The notes below the pieces were generated by a model that did not search any database, was not told the origin of the DNA, and saw only the letters and a program-made list of their open reading frames with translations. 64,000 bases of DNA from Globisporangium splendens. Lineage: Eukaryota > Oomycota > Peronosporomycetes > Pythiales > Pythiaceae. Below are positions 11,758-22,505 of the stretch, one piece after another. The first letter of the stretch is position 1. Each line of letters opens with the position of its first letter. The stretch lies in contig VFIW01000051.1 in NCBI GenBank assembly GCA_006386115.1, positions 62,001 through 126,000 of the forward strand, in the 5' to 3' direction. Both the position numbers and the translations under genes were made by a program.

Positions 11758-13358
11758 GAATGGTTCTCGTTGCATCATGCACGACACGTCATGAGAAAAT
11801 CCGACGGTTTTTCAAACATGGACGATTGCAATCCCTCCCATGTTTTTCATCTCGACAGGACAAATTTACTGAGCTTACAGCAACGATACCTCTTGGTGTC
11901 TGATCAGGCTTGGAGCGTCTGGCTCACGCAAAGAAAACTGTTAAACGCAACCACTCGCTCCCAAACCACCCAACTCATTTCCCAATTTGCCTTCAACAGC
12001 CAACTCAGCTTGAAAAAAGCAAACAAACACGCCGCAACTTCTCCAACGCTAACTTTGCGAAACTATGGTTCAACTCAAGACTCTCCTCGGCGCGGCCGCA
12101 CTCGCCGCCACCTTCGCCCTCACCGACCTCGCCTCCGCCCACCCTGGTCAGCACCACCACGTCAAGTCTGCCGTCGAACAAGCCCACCGCAAGCTCTTCC
12201 ACGCTGACGCCCACCGATCCCTCAAGGCCTGCACCAACTCGCCCCACGCCCGCAAGCTCCAGGAGCGCACCGTCGCCCGCCGCGCCGCCAAGGTGCAGCA
12301 GCTCCGTCAAGAACACGCTGCGCGTCGACGCCTCGCGGCTGCGGACGTGCTCGCCGTGAGCCACAAGACCAACCTCACCGATGTCACCGTGAATACCGAC
12401 CCGACCACGCTCTTCGGATCCGACCCCAAATGTGTCCTCGAACCCGAGGTCACCCAGGGACCGTACTACGTCACGGGTGAGCTCATCCGCAACGACATCC
12501 GCGAAGACCAGCCAGGCATCGACCTCTACGCGGAGCTCCAGTTCATCGACGTCAACACGTGCGCCGCCGTCGAAGACCTCTACGTGGACTTCTGGCACTG
12601 CAACTCCACGGGCGTCTACGCCGGCGTGATCGCAAGCGGGAACGGCGACAGCACCGACTTGACCAACGTCAACAAGACCTTCAACCGCGGTCTCGCGCCA
12701 ACGGACGCCGACGGACTCGTCAACTTCATCACCACCTTCCCGGGCCATTACACCGGTCGCACCACGCACATCCACGTCTTGGGGTCCCACGGCGGCACCG
12801 TGCTCGCCAACAACACGTACTCGGGCGCCAAGTCTTCGCACACGGGCCAACTCTTCTTCGACCAGGACCTGCTCACGGAAGTGGCCGCCACGGCCACGTA
12901 CGCTGTCAACACGCAGACCGTGACGCTCAACTCGGCGGACAGCATCCTGAGCGAGTCGGCGGCCACGGGCTTTGACCCCATGCTCGAGTACGCGCTTCTC
13001 GGCGACTCGGTCGAAGACGGCATCTTCGCGTGGATCTCCATCGGTGTCGACATGACGCGTGCCGAGGCCATCTCGGGTGCGGCGACGTTGACGGCTGACG
13101 GCGGCGTGATGAATGAGTCGAACGGCGTGAGCGGCGGTCCATCGGGCAGCATGGGTGGCGCTCCTCCAAATGGATCTGGCTTTGGCGGCGGCAGCATGGG
13201 CGCTCCACCATCGGGTGGCAGTGTGGGTGGTGCTCCTCCATCGTCGACGACCACTACTACGACGTCGTCGTCGTCGTCGTCTGCTGTTGCGTCGGATGCG
13301 TCGACTACACCCACTACGTCGGCGTGTGTCCAGACTCGTCGCGCGTAAGTCGTGGCTG
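11758..13358. repeat. right arm of 1.6-kb inverted duplication
   Basis: Reverse complement of 7848-9448. Similarity starts abruptly at GAATGGTTCTC and stops ten bases after the dioxygenase stop codon, inside GTAAGTCGTGGCTG, beyond which the two flanks are unrelated. Confidence 0.92.
12065..13348 (+). CDS. secreted intradiol ring-cleavage dioxygenase, right copy
   Basis: Second copy of the secreted dioxygenase, 427 residues, identical to the left copy apart from one Thr-to-Ser change in the C-terminal Thr/Ser tract. The signal peptide, the iron ligands Tyr185, Tyr229, His235 and His237, and the Gly/Pro-rich tail are all intact. The shared 307-bp upstream sequence implies that both copies carry the same proximal promoter. 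Near-identity suggests a very recent duplication or ongoing gene conversion. Confidence 0.9.
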   Translation: MVQLKTLLGAAALAATFALTDLASAHPGQHHHVKSAVEQAHRKLFHADAHRSLKACTNSPHARKLQERTVARRAAKVQQLRQEHAARRRLAAADVLAVSHKTNLTDVTVNTDPTTLFGSDPKCVLEPEVTQGPYYVTGELIRNDIREDQPGIDLYAELQFIDVNTCAAVEDLYVDFWHCNSTGVYAGVIASGNGDSTDLTNVNKTFNRGLAPTDADGLVNFITTFPGHYTGRTTHIHVLGSHGGTVLANNTYSGAKSSHTGQLFFDQDLLTEVAATATYAVNTQTVTLNSADSILSESAATGFDPMLEYALLGDSVEDGIFAWISIGVDMTRAEAISGAATLTADGGVMNESNGVSGGPSGSMGGAPPNGSGFGGGSMGAPPSGGSVGGAPPSSTTTTTTSSSSSSAVASDASTTPTTSACVQTRRA

Positions 13359-13769
13359 GCTGAAGGACGAAGCTACTCACTTTGACTCATTGAGGGCTTC
13401 ACAACCAGAGAGTGCTTGTGAAGAAAAGGTTGAAGGCAACTTACATCGCTTTGCATATTTCATGGAGGAACAGACCGTCAGCCATGCCTTTTTACCTGAG
13501 TTTCATGTCAAAATACATCATGAACACAATCAATTGGCCGCTTGCTGCCGGTGACTCATCATTTCAATTTCAGTTCCATGCCGGAAAAAAAGATATTGAA
13601 ATACAAATACAACGAATTGATCGGAACATCGATAACATGTAGTTGAGAGGCCAAAGCACATGTCCTCTTCTCGCTGCGAACATGGGAGTCCTTTAAAAGC
13701 GCAATGAAGACAGCAACTCACGGATCGGCAGCCCATTCTCCGTCAGCCTACAAAGCACAGGTACGTGTC
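13359..13769. other. intergenic, no gene seen
   Basis: Short frames only. It separates the right duplication arm from the 3' end of the convergent membrane-protein gene. Confidence 0.55.
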
Positions 13770-15202
13770 TCAAAGGGACGACGTGAGCGAGCAGCATTGC
13801 ATCTTCACATCTAGCAAAGCCATCGTTTGTACGCACCACCCGATCGTTGCCGTGGGGATGAAATCCGTGAACGGGAGCCATTCCTCGATAAACGCGACGT
13901 ATTTGAGACGCGGTGACGTGTCCGAGTACAAGGTCGAGACGAGGGACGCCGAGATCGGTGCCCAGACCCAATCGCCCAACTCGCCGACGAGCGGGAGCGC
14001 GAACGTCGCGTTGCCGACAAAGTCGATCGCGAGGCTCGCGAGCAGCTTGCGCAACTTGTCGTTCATCACGTACTGCGAGGCTATCTCAGACATCTGCGCT
14101 GCCAGGCTTTGCGCTCTGCCATCGACCGCAGTGCTCTCGAACAGCAGCATCTGGCCGTGCGGACCGAGCAGGAAGTCGTCCACGTGCCGCTTGATGCGCT
14201 GCGAGTGCGCGATTTGGATCGCGATCGCCGTCGAGACCACCGACACCACAGCCACGAACGAGAGTCCGACAACCAGAACGACCCACAGCGGGAACCCCAG
14301 CACCCCCAGGAGCAGCATCAGCGGCACCCAGACAGGTGAAGTGACCGCGACGCCGAGAAAGCAGCCTAGGATCGGCGGCGTGAGGCACAAGGCGACCACC
14401 TTCTTATGCAGAACAAGCTACAAAGACCACATACATACAAAAAAGAAATAAGTATCAAGTGCATACGCGTAAATACAGGTAGATACCTGTTCTCCAAGTT
14501 TGCTCGCGAGCGTTTTGTAAATGAGTACGCGTCGCACCAACTTTCTCGGCTTCCGATCGGTCTTCACCGGGATCGTCACTTTGAGTTCCAGCGGCATCTG
14601 CGGCAGATTTACAGAGTCGTATGCGTCGGTGAAGCCACAAAAGCAACACTAGAGAAAACGCAAACTGGAAATACCTCATGCCACATTATCTGGTCCGTCC
14701 ACTCTATTGTCCCCTCCGTCAGCAGCGGCACACAGTCGCGCAACGTGCGCTTGTGCTCGCTGAGCAGCGTGTCCTGTACGACCTCATCGCGCCGGCTGAA
14801 CACGCGGAACACGACGCGCTGCTCGCTCACACACTTCTGCAGCAGCGGGGACGTCGGGTCCGTGTCAGATGTCGGTTTCTTTGAGTTTTCATCTCCTTGT
14901 GGAGCCTGAGACGCTGATTTTTGCGGCAGCTCCAAGTGCAGACAGAACGGCAGCCAGTTGGGCACTACGTTGTCCTCGTCCAGCGTCACGCTACACGAAA
15001 TCTCCTGCGAGACCGCGGGCTCGGCCGTGACGTCGGCGTGGAGGTGCTGGTGCTTGACGCACCAGCGCGCCTTGGGCTCTCCGAGTGCGACCTCCATCGC
15101 AAAATCGGCATTGCAGGCGCTAAAAAGATACTCCAAGAGAGACACTCGAACTGTCGGATGTGTGTTTAATGTCAATTTCCCTCCAATGAATTTACGTATC
15201 AT
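13770..15202 (-). CDS. multi-pass membrane protein of unknown function
   Basis: Three exons fit in phase on the minus strand: 15202-14675, 14597-14487 and 14402-13770, giving about 423 residues. The third acceptor could be three bases further on. The N-terminal 200 residues are soluble with several His/Cys pairs. The middle is basic. The C-terminal part starts with two or three closely spaced hydrophobic segments (from PPILGCFLGV to VSVVSTAIAI), then an amphipathic region and a last hydrophobic stretch near FTDFIPTATIGW. I do not recognise the family; an organelle or ER membrane protein is a guess. The ATG at 15202 is only 88 bp from the start of the divergent B-box gene, so the two may share a bidirectional promoter. 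Confidence 0.7.
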
Positions 15203-15290
15203 CTAAAATTGATGCATGTGATTGGATAAAATGTCGCGGTTAATGTCAGAATGGCTGCCATTCTCGCCACAGCGACAATTTATCACAACA

Positions 15291-17236
15291 ATGGCGATCA
15301 ACATGCTGGATGCCGAGGATCCGAGCTTCGCGACCGATTTCGAGCCGCCAGGTGCGTCCCATATGCGTTCCTATATGGTCGCATACATATCGCTTTGTGT
15401 ACTGACGCTCTGCATGTGTATACAATCGCGCAGAGCTGCGCCGTCGCGGGTGCGCGTTGTGCGGCGCGGCGCGCGCGACGATCGAGTGCGCGCTGTGCAA
15501 CCAGGTGCTCTGCGGCGCATGCGAGTGCCGCGCCCACGAGCAACAGAATGGAGACAGCATGGCGCGTGTGAAGAGAGAGCTGGACGCTGCAGAAGAAGAG
15601 TCCAAGGGCGATGGAAACCAGCGCGCGCACCAGGCGCATCTCGTGGCCATCAACGGTATGCATGTTGTGTGTGTACTTTCTCGTCTTTAGTTTCAATCAT
15701 GAAGAGCTCTTTTTGGAGTGTATGAGGCGCTTGCTGTGTGTATGTGTGTGCGGCAGTGTGTCAAGTATGCACGCGACAGAGCGCGGACTTCCTGTGTGTG
15801 GACTGCCAGACGTACCAGTGCGAGACGTGCTGCGCGGCGAGGCATCTCCACGACGCGCAGTTGACGACGCATCTCTATTTCTGCGTAGAAGGTATGAACG
15901 TTAGTCGAAATCTCTCAATTGCTATATGTACCACTAGTGTTTGTGTTGTAAGTGAAATATGTGTGGATGTCGATATTCACGAAAAATGCCATCAGGCTCG
16001 GCGTCCAAGTTGATTCGGTATGCACAGTGGTCGCAGGAGTTTGTGGAAATGGCCAAGATGAGTCGTCGCATGAAGCTCCAGGAGCTCGAGCAGCAGCAAC
16101 AGGCAGAGAGCGCAGCCGCAGTGGCAGCTGCGGAAGCAGATTTACGCATCAAGCACGAAGCAACTCGACAGCAGCAGCCTTCTGTTCCTACTACTTCAGC
16201 AATGAAGACTCCACATACGACCTCGGCGGGAACGCCTGCAGTATCGCAGCCTGTACTCGATGCTGTAAGAGTGAAGGCCGAACGAGTCAATGCTGGTGGA
16301 GCGCAAGTGACAGAGCCGATCACAGATTTGCGAGCTCTGTCCATTACGGAGCCAGTAGCTGCACCACCAGTCAAGCAAGAGCCACGGCGTCCGGTGGTTC
16401 CAGAGCCACAACGCGGACAAACGAGTCATTTTATCGTGGACCTGACAGACGACGACGATATGCAAGGCGCGAACGTGAAAAGCGAACAACAGCATCCTGC
16501 TTCGACGGCAGCAGCACGAGACGTGCCTATTAAAGTCGAGACCAGCGCATGGTTGGCGTCCGTGGCGTCGCCGCCGCGGCCCTCAGGGTCCGCTATGGAT
16601 GGTGGTACTCGACCCGATACCCTCGCTGAAGACGACTTTGCGTCGTTCACGGACGGCGATCCGATCATGACGACGATGATCAGCGAGTACAATCGCATGA
16701 GTGAGTCAATATTCAACCTCGAGAGCGAGATCTCTGCCGTGCAGGTGAAGCTCAAGGAGCTCGTCGCGAAACCCGATTGCGACATGAACGAAGTCGTGCG
16801 GTACAGCGCGACGGTCAACCAGATCAAGAACAATCTCGTGAAGGAGACCCACAAACGCAACGCCGTCGTCGCCAGACTCGTGATTTACCTCAAGCAGGAC
16901 CCGACCGAGCTGAAAAAGCTCTTTGAGGACGCTGGAACCACCGATATCGCACATGTTCAGGCCTCAAGTCACCGCAAATGTGCGCGCTTCGAGGCGTCGA
17001 TCCGCGCGAAACACGTCGAGACGCGCCGGCTCAAGCGCAGTATTGAGGAAGCGATCAATATGAAGAACAAAGACGCCTACGCCGAAGTAGCGCGTCTTGG
17101 GGGGATGGTGGTCGCGAGCGAAAACGCGATTCGTGAGCTCGAGGATGCACGTCTAGCAGAATTTTTGTTGCTTTTCCAGTTCAGTCTGCAGATCCGGAAT
17201 GCCGCGCGGACCATGGCAAACATCCAAGCACCGTAA
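15291..17236 (+). CDS. double B-box zinc-finger protein with SUMO-interaction and SUMO-acceptor motifs
   Basis: Four exons in frame: 15291-15351, 15434-15655, 15757-15891, 15996-17236, giving 552 residues. Two B-box-type zinc fingers come first: CALCG...CALCNQVLCGAC (exon 2) and CQVCTRQ...CVDCQTYQCETCC followed by His pairs (exon 3). A long low-complexity and coiled-coil region follows. It contains a strong SUMO-interacting motif, IVDLTDDDD, and five psi-K-x-E acceptor matches (IKHE, VKAE, VKQE, VKSE, IKVE) around it. The C-terminal 200 residues are predicted coiled coil. No RING finger is visible. A nuclear scaffold or PML/TRIM-like role is inferred from these motifs only. An in-frame ATG at 15231 would add 20 residues. 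Confidence 0.8.
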
Positions 17237-17943
17237 GAGAAGCACAAGAAGGCAAACTCGCGTGGCCATTGGATGCTGGAATGTGTCGTGCGTATGCTTC
17301 TGACCTAAATTTCGTTCATCACAGTAATAATCGTTCAAGTAGTTTTGAAACAAATCGGATGGAATTGAATGCGGACTAGGGACATTTTGCTCAAGCACAT
17401 TTGGGCTTTTACGCGGTGGCTGCATTTGTGCACATCTAGCAACAGAACTGTCGCGGGTGGTGCAGTGAGAGAGGATCTGTGACTTGATTCCTTTGGCATA
17501 AATCCGAGAACAACGTCAAGCATGCAGTGTGCGATTTGCTGGTTTGTCAGAGAACTCTTGGCTTTTGCTGGTTAGTTCACCTCTCTTCGATGTGGTGAGT
17601 AACCGGCATGAAGTGTTTCAAAGCCAACAGGAATCCTCTTTATGGCAACCAGCCATGAGATATGCCTGTCTCCATCAAGTTGACCATCGCAGATGGACAA
17701 ATCATTCGTCCCTTGGGACATATAATCATGTCTCGATCCATCGTCTATCACTCATGTTATCCAGTATCTTTAGTGACTCCAAAAATGAACCCATCTATTT
17801 TGCTCAGATATATCCTACGAATAATCTCTCATAGGGTAAACACACTCATCAGTTATAAAAACAGAGACCTGATAATTCTAAAGAGAACAAAGGGGGGAGT
17901 TGGACGGCTGAGCTGCAGCCACCACGCACGCAATACTGCAAAC
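17237..17943. other. intergenic, no gene seen
   Basis: AT-richer sequence with only short frames. It presumably holds the 3' end of the B-box gene and the promoter of the deubiquitinase gene. Confidence 0.55.
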
Positions 17944-20509
17944 ATGGCGAAGACGACAAATGCGCGGCCGCCGCGCGGTGCCAACGCGCCAACGCACAGC
18001 AAGTCGCAGCAGCACAACCAGCAGCAGCAGCATCGCGGCAGCACGTCTGCAGGCAGCGGAAGCGCTCGCTCTACCGCCAGCAGCAGCGGTGGCGCATGGG
18101 GGAAGCCACACAGCAAGCCGCTCGCGAATGCATCATCCTCGTCAGCAGCTCCAAGCAGCAAACCCAATGGCACTACTCGAGATGTGTGGGGAGTAAAGAA
18201 GCCTGCGAGTGTCGCTTCTGCTGCTGCTGTTGTACCGGTGGATGAAGTAACGCAGCCTGTAAATGCTAATGCTCCTGCTGCTGCGAAGCCACCGCCGCCA
18301 GTGAACGCGTGGGGAGTGAACAAGCCTGCGAGTATCACGGCTGCTGCGCCGTCGAGTGCTGCTGCGACGATCACGTTTGGCGACTTTACGGTCGAAGAGA
18401 CCGTCAAGGTGCTTCAAGAAGGTACGCTCTCGGTATCCTTGTTTTAACCCTCCATATCCGAATGCTTGGGTGGATTTTGACACATGGAAATGGGTTGATT
18501 AACGTGCGCATTTTTGACTATTTGTGCGTTTGGTATAGTCGATTTGGTGCCGCAAGAGGGAGAAGTTGACGGGACTAAGCAAGCGCCACCACCACCAATG
18601 ACGAAGTCGTGGGCAGAAGCGCTCGGCGTCGTGAAGGAGGAGGTCCCAGCTCCACCGCCTCCGCCGCCGGCTTGGGGCGGAGTTGCGACTGCATCAGGAC
18701 CCGTTAGGGCCACGCGCGATCACCCCGCGCCGTTTGAGCACGCGCTCCAGGACGCGCTGCGGTCTTTGGATGTCACGGCCCCAGGTCAAGAGATGAAGAA
18801 ACGGTATGTTGTGCATATTAAAGTTGTGCTTATGGATTATGATTGAGCCTGACCTTGTCTTTGTTTTTATGCAGTGGGCTGGTGAATCAGGGCAACACGT
18901 GCTTCCAGAACGTGATCTTGCAGTCGCTGCTCGCATGTGCGCCATTCCTCAAGTACGTTTTACTGTGCATGCATGTGCATTTATTGAACGTATGTGGAAA
19001 CTAACTGATGCATGTATGTGCACCCTCCAGCATTCTCGTCGATATTTCGAGTGCCGTCGCGCCAACCGATCAGTTGCTGACGGCTGCACCCTCGAGCTTC
19101 AAAGTCTGGCGCCACATCATCGCGTTTGTGCGCGAGTTCGAAGAACCCGTGCTTGGACAGCGTACGTTTATATAATCGTTCTTTATTGCACATGCTGCTA
19201 CCTCACTTAAGCGTGGGCTGGTCATATAATGACACTTGTGCACTTTGTAGTGAATGGCGGCGAATCAAGCGGCATGGGCAACAGCAGCAATAGCAAGGTG
19301 CCCAAGTCGATCAAGATCAGCGGGTACTTTATGGACGTGCTGAGCGAGTTCCAGAAAATGCGCGGCGAGCAGGAAGACGCGCTCGAGTTTCTCGAGTTCT
19401 TCCTCGAATACCTGCACTCCGAGTACGAACGCAGCGGCCTGACGCTTCCACCGTGCTGTGAAGCGCAGACTAAGCAAAGTACAAGCGCCAAGACTTTCGA
19501 CGATGAAGCGAGCGGCTTGGAGGCTGGTCTCGCGGGGTTTGTCGACGATGAGTGGGCCGAAGTCGGGAAAAAAGGCAAAAGCAGCGTGTTGCGTCAAAAC
19601 CCCGTGGACACGATCCGATCGCCGATCAATTGGCTCTTTAAAGGCGCGTTGCGGTCCGAATTGAAGCAGAGCGGGAAGAAGCAGAGCTCGATCACGATCG
19701 AACCGTTCCATTGTCTCCATTTGAACCTGGATCACCAAGATGCGGACCAGACGCCAACCTTTGTCCCGGGTACGAATGGAGTGGCCAGACCCCCCGTACC
19801 AAGTTCGTACACGATTGAGAACATGATCCACAAGGCGTTTGAGGTCGAGGTGATTGAGGATGCGAACCGGAACCCGACGATGAAGCGGTTCACGACGATG
19901 GAGTCGCTTCCGGTCGTGCTCACGCTCAACATCAAGCGGTTCACGTACCACCCTGAGCTCGGACCTGTCAAGTTGCCGCAGTTCGTCAAGTACCCGACGC
20001 GGTTCGCGTTCCCCGTGGATGTCATGTCGCCCACGTGCCGCGCTGAGAATGCCAGCAGCAGTAGTCCAGGTACCTCGACGCGCTTCCAGACGCCACCAGT
20101 GTACGAACTGTTTGCGGTCGTGTCGCATCACGGCAAATTTGTCGTTGGCGGCCACTACACGTGCGTGTGTCGCGACAACAAGGACCAGTGGTTCCGCTTC
20201 GACGATGAGCACGTGGCGTCGATCTCGGAGGCCACGGCGCTCACCGAGAACGCGTACTTGCTGTTCTACATGCGTACGAATGCGCCCATGATCCCAAGCG
20301 ATCCTGAGGCTGAAGATGTCGAGACCACAGTACCTGGGACGGCCACTAAGAAGACTGGAGGTGCTCCATGGGGTCAGCAGCAGAAGCCAGGAGCTGGAGG
20401 ACGCGGACCGATTCCAGGCATGTCGACGGCCCCAGGATCGAAAAAGCAGCATTCTGGGATGAAAAAAGAGCAGACGCAGCAGCGGAAACCGACCAAGAAG
20501 AGTTCGTAG
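17944..20509 (+). CDS. ubiquitin carboxyl-terminal hydrolase, USP family (USP10-like)
   Basis: Cysteine protease that removes ubiquitin from proteins. Five exons fit in phase: 17944-18421, 18539-18803, 18875-18952, 19031-19161, 19251-20509, giving 736 residues. The N-terminal 240 residues are low complexity (Ser, Ala, Pro, Gln) with two [16 protein letters not shown] repeats. The catalytic Cys box is [19 protein letters not shown] (Cys257). The His box near the C-terminus reads [11 protein letters not shown], followed by the WFRFDDEHV segment with the third catalytic residue. The order and the short USP domain resemble USP10/Ubp3. The last 70 residues are basic and disordered. No zinc-finger UBP or UBL domain is seen. 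Confidence 0.88.
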
Positions 20510-21066
20510 AGGAAGGCATGGAGAGGAGGAAAGAAAGGAAAAGAAGCCTAGAAGTCTAGGAAGGTGGCGCTGTTTCCGATTAGGACATCATATAAACACA
20601 CATACACACTTACATATTCATATACACGCAAAGGATACAATACATAACGAATAAAGACACGCACACACGCACATGAGAGTCGAAGGAAATGCAAAAGGTG
20701 CCATTTCCAAGTAGAAGCCTCACCTTCTTCACGATTTGCTGACTGCCAAGGAGCATTCAGCATCACAGGTGGAATGCACTAGGGGTAGGGAGGTACGGAC
20801 CTTCACACAAAAGACCTGCACTCCTGTTCCCCTCCCATTCCTGTTTGTTCATTTCTACCATCTATATCAATTCATACAGGTATCCACAGATTTGTGTCTT
20901 TCGAGTTACTTGAAATGCACTATTGCATTATTGGACCAATAAGAAATGATACATGACTCTTAAAACAAGAGGGAAGCACATCTCCACTCGCATTGACAGT
21001 CAGTCTCCATGCCATTCCGCTAGTAGCTCCTTCCTGCCCCCATTCTCTATCTGTCGTCCCGTGCTC
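20510..21066. other. intergenic, no gene seen
   Basis: 3' flank of the deubiquitinase gene and 5' flank of the protease gene; CA/TA-rich and pyrimidine-rich, with no coding signal. Confidence 0.55.
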
Positions 21067-22392
21067 ATGGACGTCTGGATACGCGCGCTGCTGCTCTACG
21101 GCCTCACATTCGCGGCGCTGGCCTCCGCTGCTAGCGACAGCAGTCTCACGGGTCAGATCGTGGGCAATTCCGTGCGCATCACGAACGCCACGCTCACCGC
21201 ATGCAAACCACAGACATGGCGTTTCTCGCAGCCGGACGCGCCCTTCGTGTCGGTGCATTTCTCCAAGTTTCGGATTATCGATGGCGACGTCGTGACGATC
21301 GCCACGCCTGACAACGCGACGTCCAAGCGCATCGCGGTGCCCGCGGGTACGACCAGTTTCTCGTCCGATCGGATCCCCGGTCCCACGGCCGTCGTCACAT
21401 TCACGCCCGTCGGGTGTCTCGCACAGGAAGACGGGAAGCTGCCCAGCGACTTTGAGCTGGAGATCGGTGCATTCGAGTACACGCTGGCCGAGTCGTACTC
21501 GAGCGTGGGCGAAGACCGCGAGATCTGCGGCGCGCGCGACCAGAACAAGGCCGCCGTGTGCTTCAAGCATGCAACCAACTTGTCGTCCCAGGTGTATGTG
21601 AACGCACGCGCGACCGCGCGGCTGCTGATCAGCTCCGGAAGCGATGGACCGCAGGTCGCATGCACAGGTTTCCTGCTGGGCAGCAACGGCCACCTCATTA
21701 CGAACCACCACTGCATCAAGGACGCCGACCAGGCCAACCGCACGAACTTCGAGTTCATGGTCGAGTCGCCGACGTGCGATACGACGTCGTGCCGCCAACT
21801 GGGTGACTGCGCCAAGTCCGGCAAAGTCGAGAGCTATGGTGCCGAGTTCCTGTACGCGAACGAAAAGTACGACTACGCTGTCGTGAAGCTCCGCAAGAAA
21901 CCCTGTGTGGTCAACGGCAAGTACGGCTTTCTCAAGCTGCGCAAGGCGAAACCCGTCGAGGGCGAGCCGATCTACATCGTGCAGCACCCCAGCGGCGGCG
22001 GCAAAATGATCACGACGCAGCAGGACCTGCACAGCGCCGACGACGATGACGACGACAACGACGACGACGATCCGGAGCCTGACGATGGCGACGAAGACGA
22101 CGACGACGCCACCAAGAAGAAGAAAGCAGCGTCAGCGTCTGGGAGTGCTGCCACAGAGCAGGCCGTCGTCGCGGCCGTGGACGACGAGAATCAGCTCGGC
22201 TCGTTCTGGACGAGCTACTACGCCGACACCCAGGGCGGGTCCTCAGGCTCGCCCGTGATCAGCCTCAACACGCACACGGTGCTCGCGCTGCACGCGAACG
22301 GTGCGTGCAAGAACTCAGGCGCGCCGTCGCATCTGATTATCGAAGACATGAAGAAGAACAACCTCGACCTGCCGGACGATGCGTTTGCATAA
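21067..22392 (+). CDS. secreted trypsin-like serine protease with acidic insert (cluster member 1)
   Basis: 441 residues from ATG 21067, with a signal peptide (about residues 1-21, cleaved near ASA-ASD). The N-terminal 140 residues are a beta-rich prodomain shared with the two relatives at 24368 and 31400. The chymotrypsin-like triad is visible: His215 (ITNHHC), Asp in YDYAVVKL, Ser near 393 (GGSSGSPV). Between Asp and Ser, where the paralogue at 31400 has a short TDDDED loop, this protein has a run of about 25 mainly Asp residues followed by a Lys run. The Ser motif is GSSGSP rather than GDSGGP. Extracellular proteolysis is the family role; a non-catalytic or effector-like role is possible. 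Confidence 0.85.
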   Translation: MDVWIRALLLYGLTFAALASAASDSSLTGQIVGNSVRITNATLTACKPQTWRFSQPDAPFVSVHFSKFRIIDGDVVTIATPDNATSKRIAVPAGTTSFSSDRIPGPTAVVTFTPVGCLAQEDGKLPSDFELEIGAFEYTLAESYSSVGEDREICGARDQNKAAVCFKHATNLSSQVYVNARATARLLISSGSDGPQVACTGFLLGSNGHLITNHHCIKDADQANRTNFEFMVESPTCDTTSCRQLGDCAKSGKVESYGAEFLYANEKYDYAVVKLRKKPCVVNGKYGFLKLRKAKPVEGEPIYIVQHPSGGGKMITTQQDLHSADDDDDDNDDDDPEPDDGDEDDDDATKKKKAASASGSAATEQAVVAAVDDENQLGSFWTSYYADTQGGSSGSPVISLNTHTVLALHANGACKNSGAPSHLIIEDMKKNNLDLPDDAFA

Positions 22393-22505
22393 CGGCAGGT
22401 GAGGTATAACAGAAACCAAAGTCAACATTCCAGTTTTGCCTGAGGTTGACAGGTTTCTAAGTAGCCCAGCAAGCCATTTATTAAGTCCATAAGGCACATA
22501 CATAG

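Noticed and set aside
11342..11782. 146-codon minus-strand frame in the spacer, possible transposase remnant
   Set aside because: No transposase motif or terminal repeats could be seen; partly overlaps the right arm.
19265..20452. 395-codon minus-strand frame opposite the USP gene
   Set aside because: Low-complexity, Arg/Leu-rich product and full overlap with a clear USP coding exon; a composition shadow.
20920..22032. 370-codon minus-strand frame opposite protease member 1
   Set aside because: Shadow of a GC-rich coding sequence with no motif of its own.
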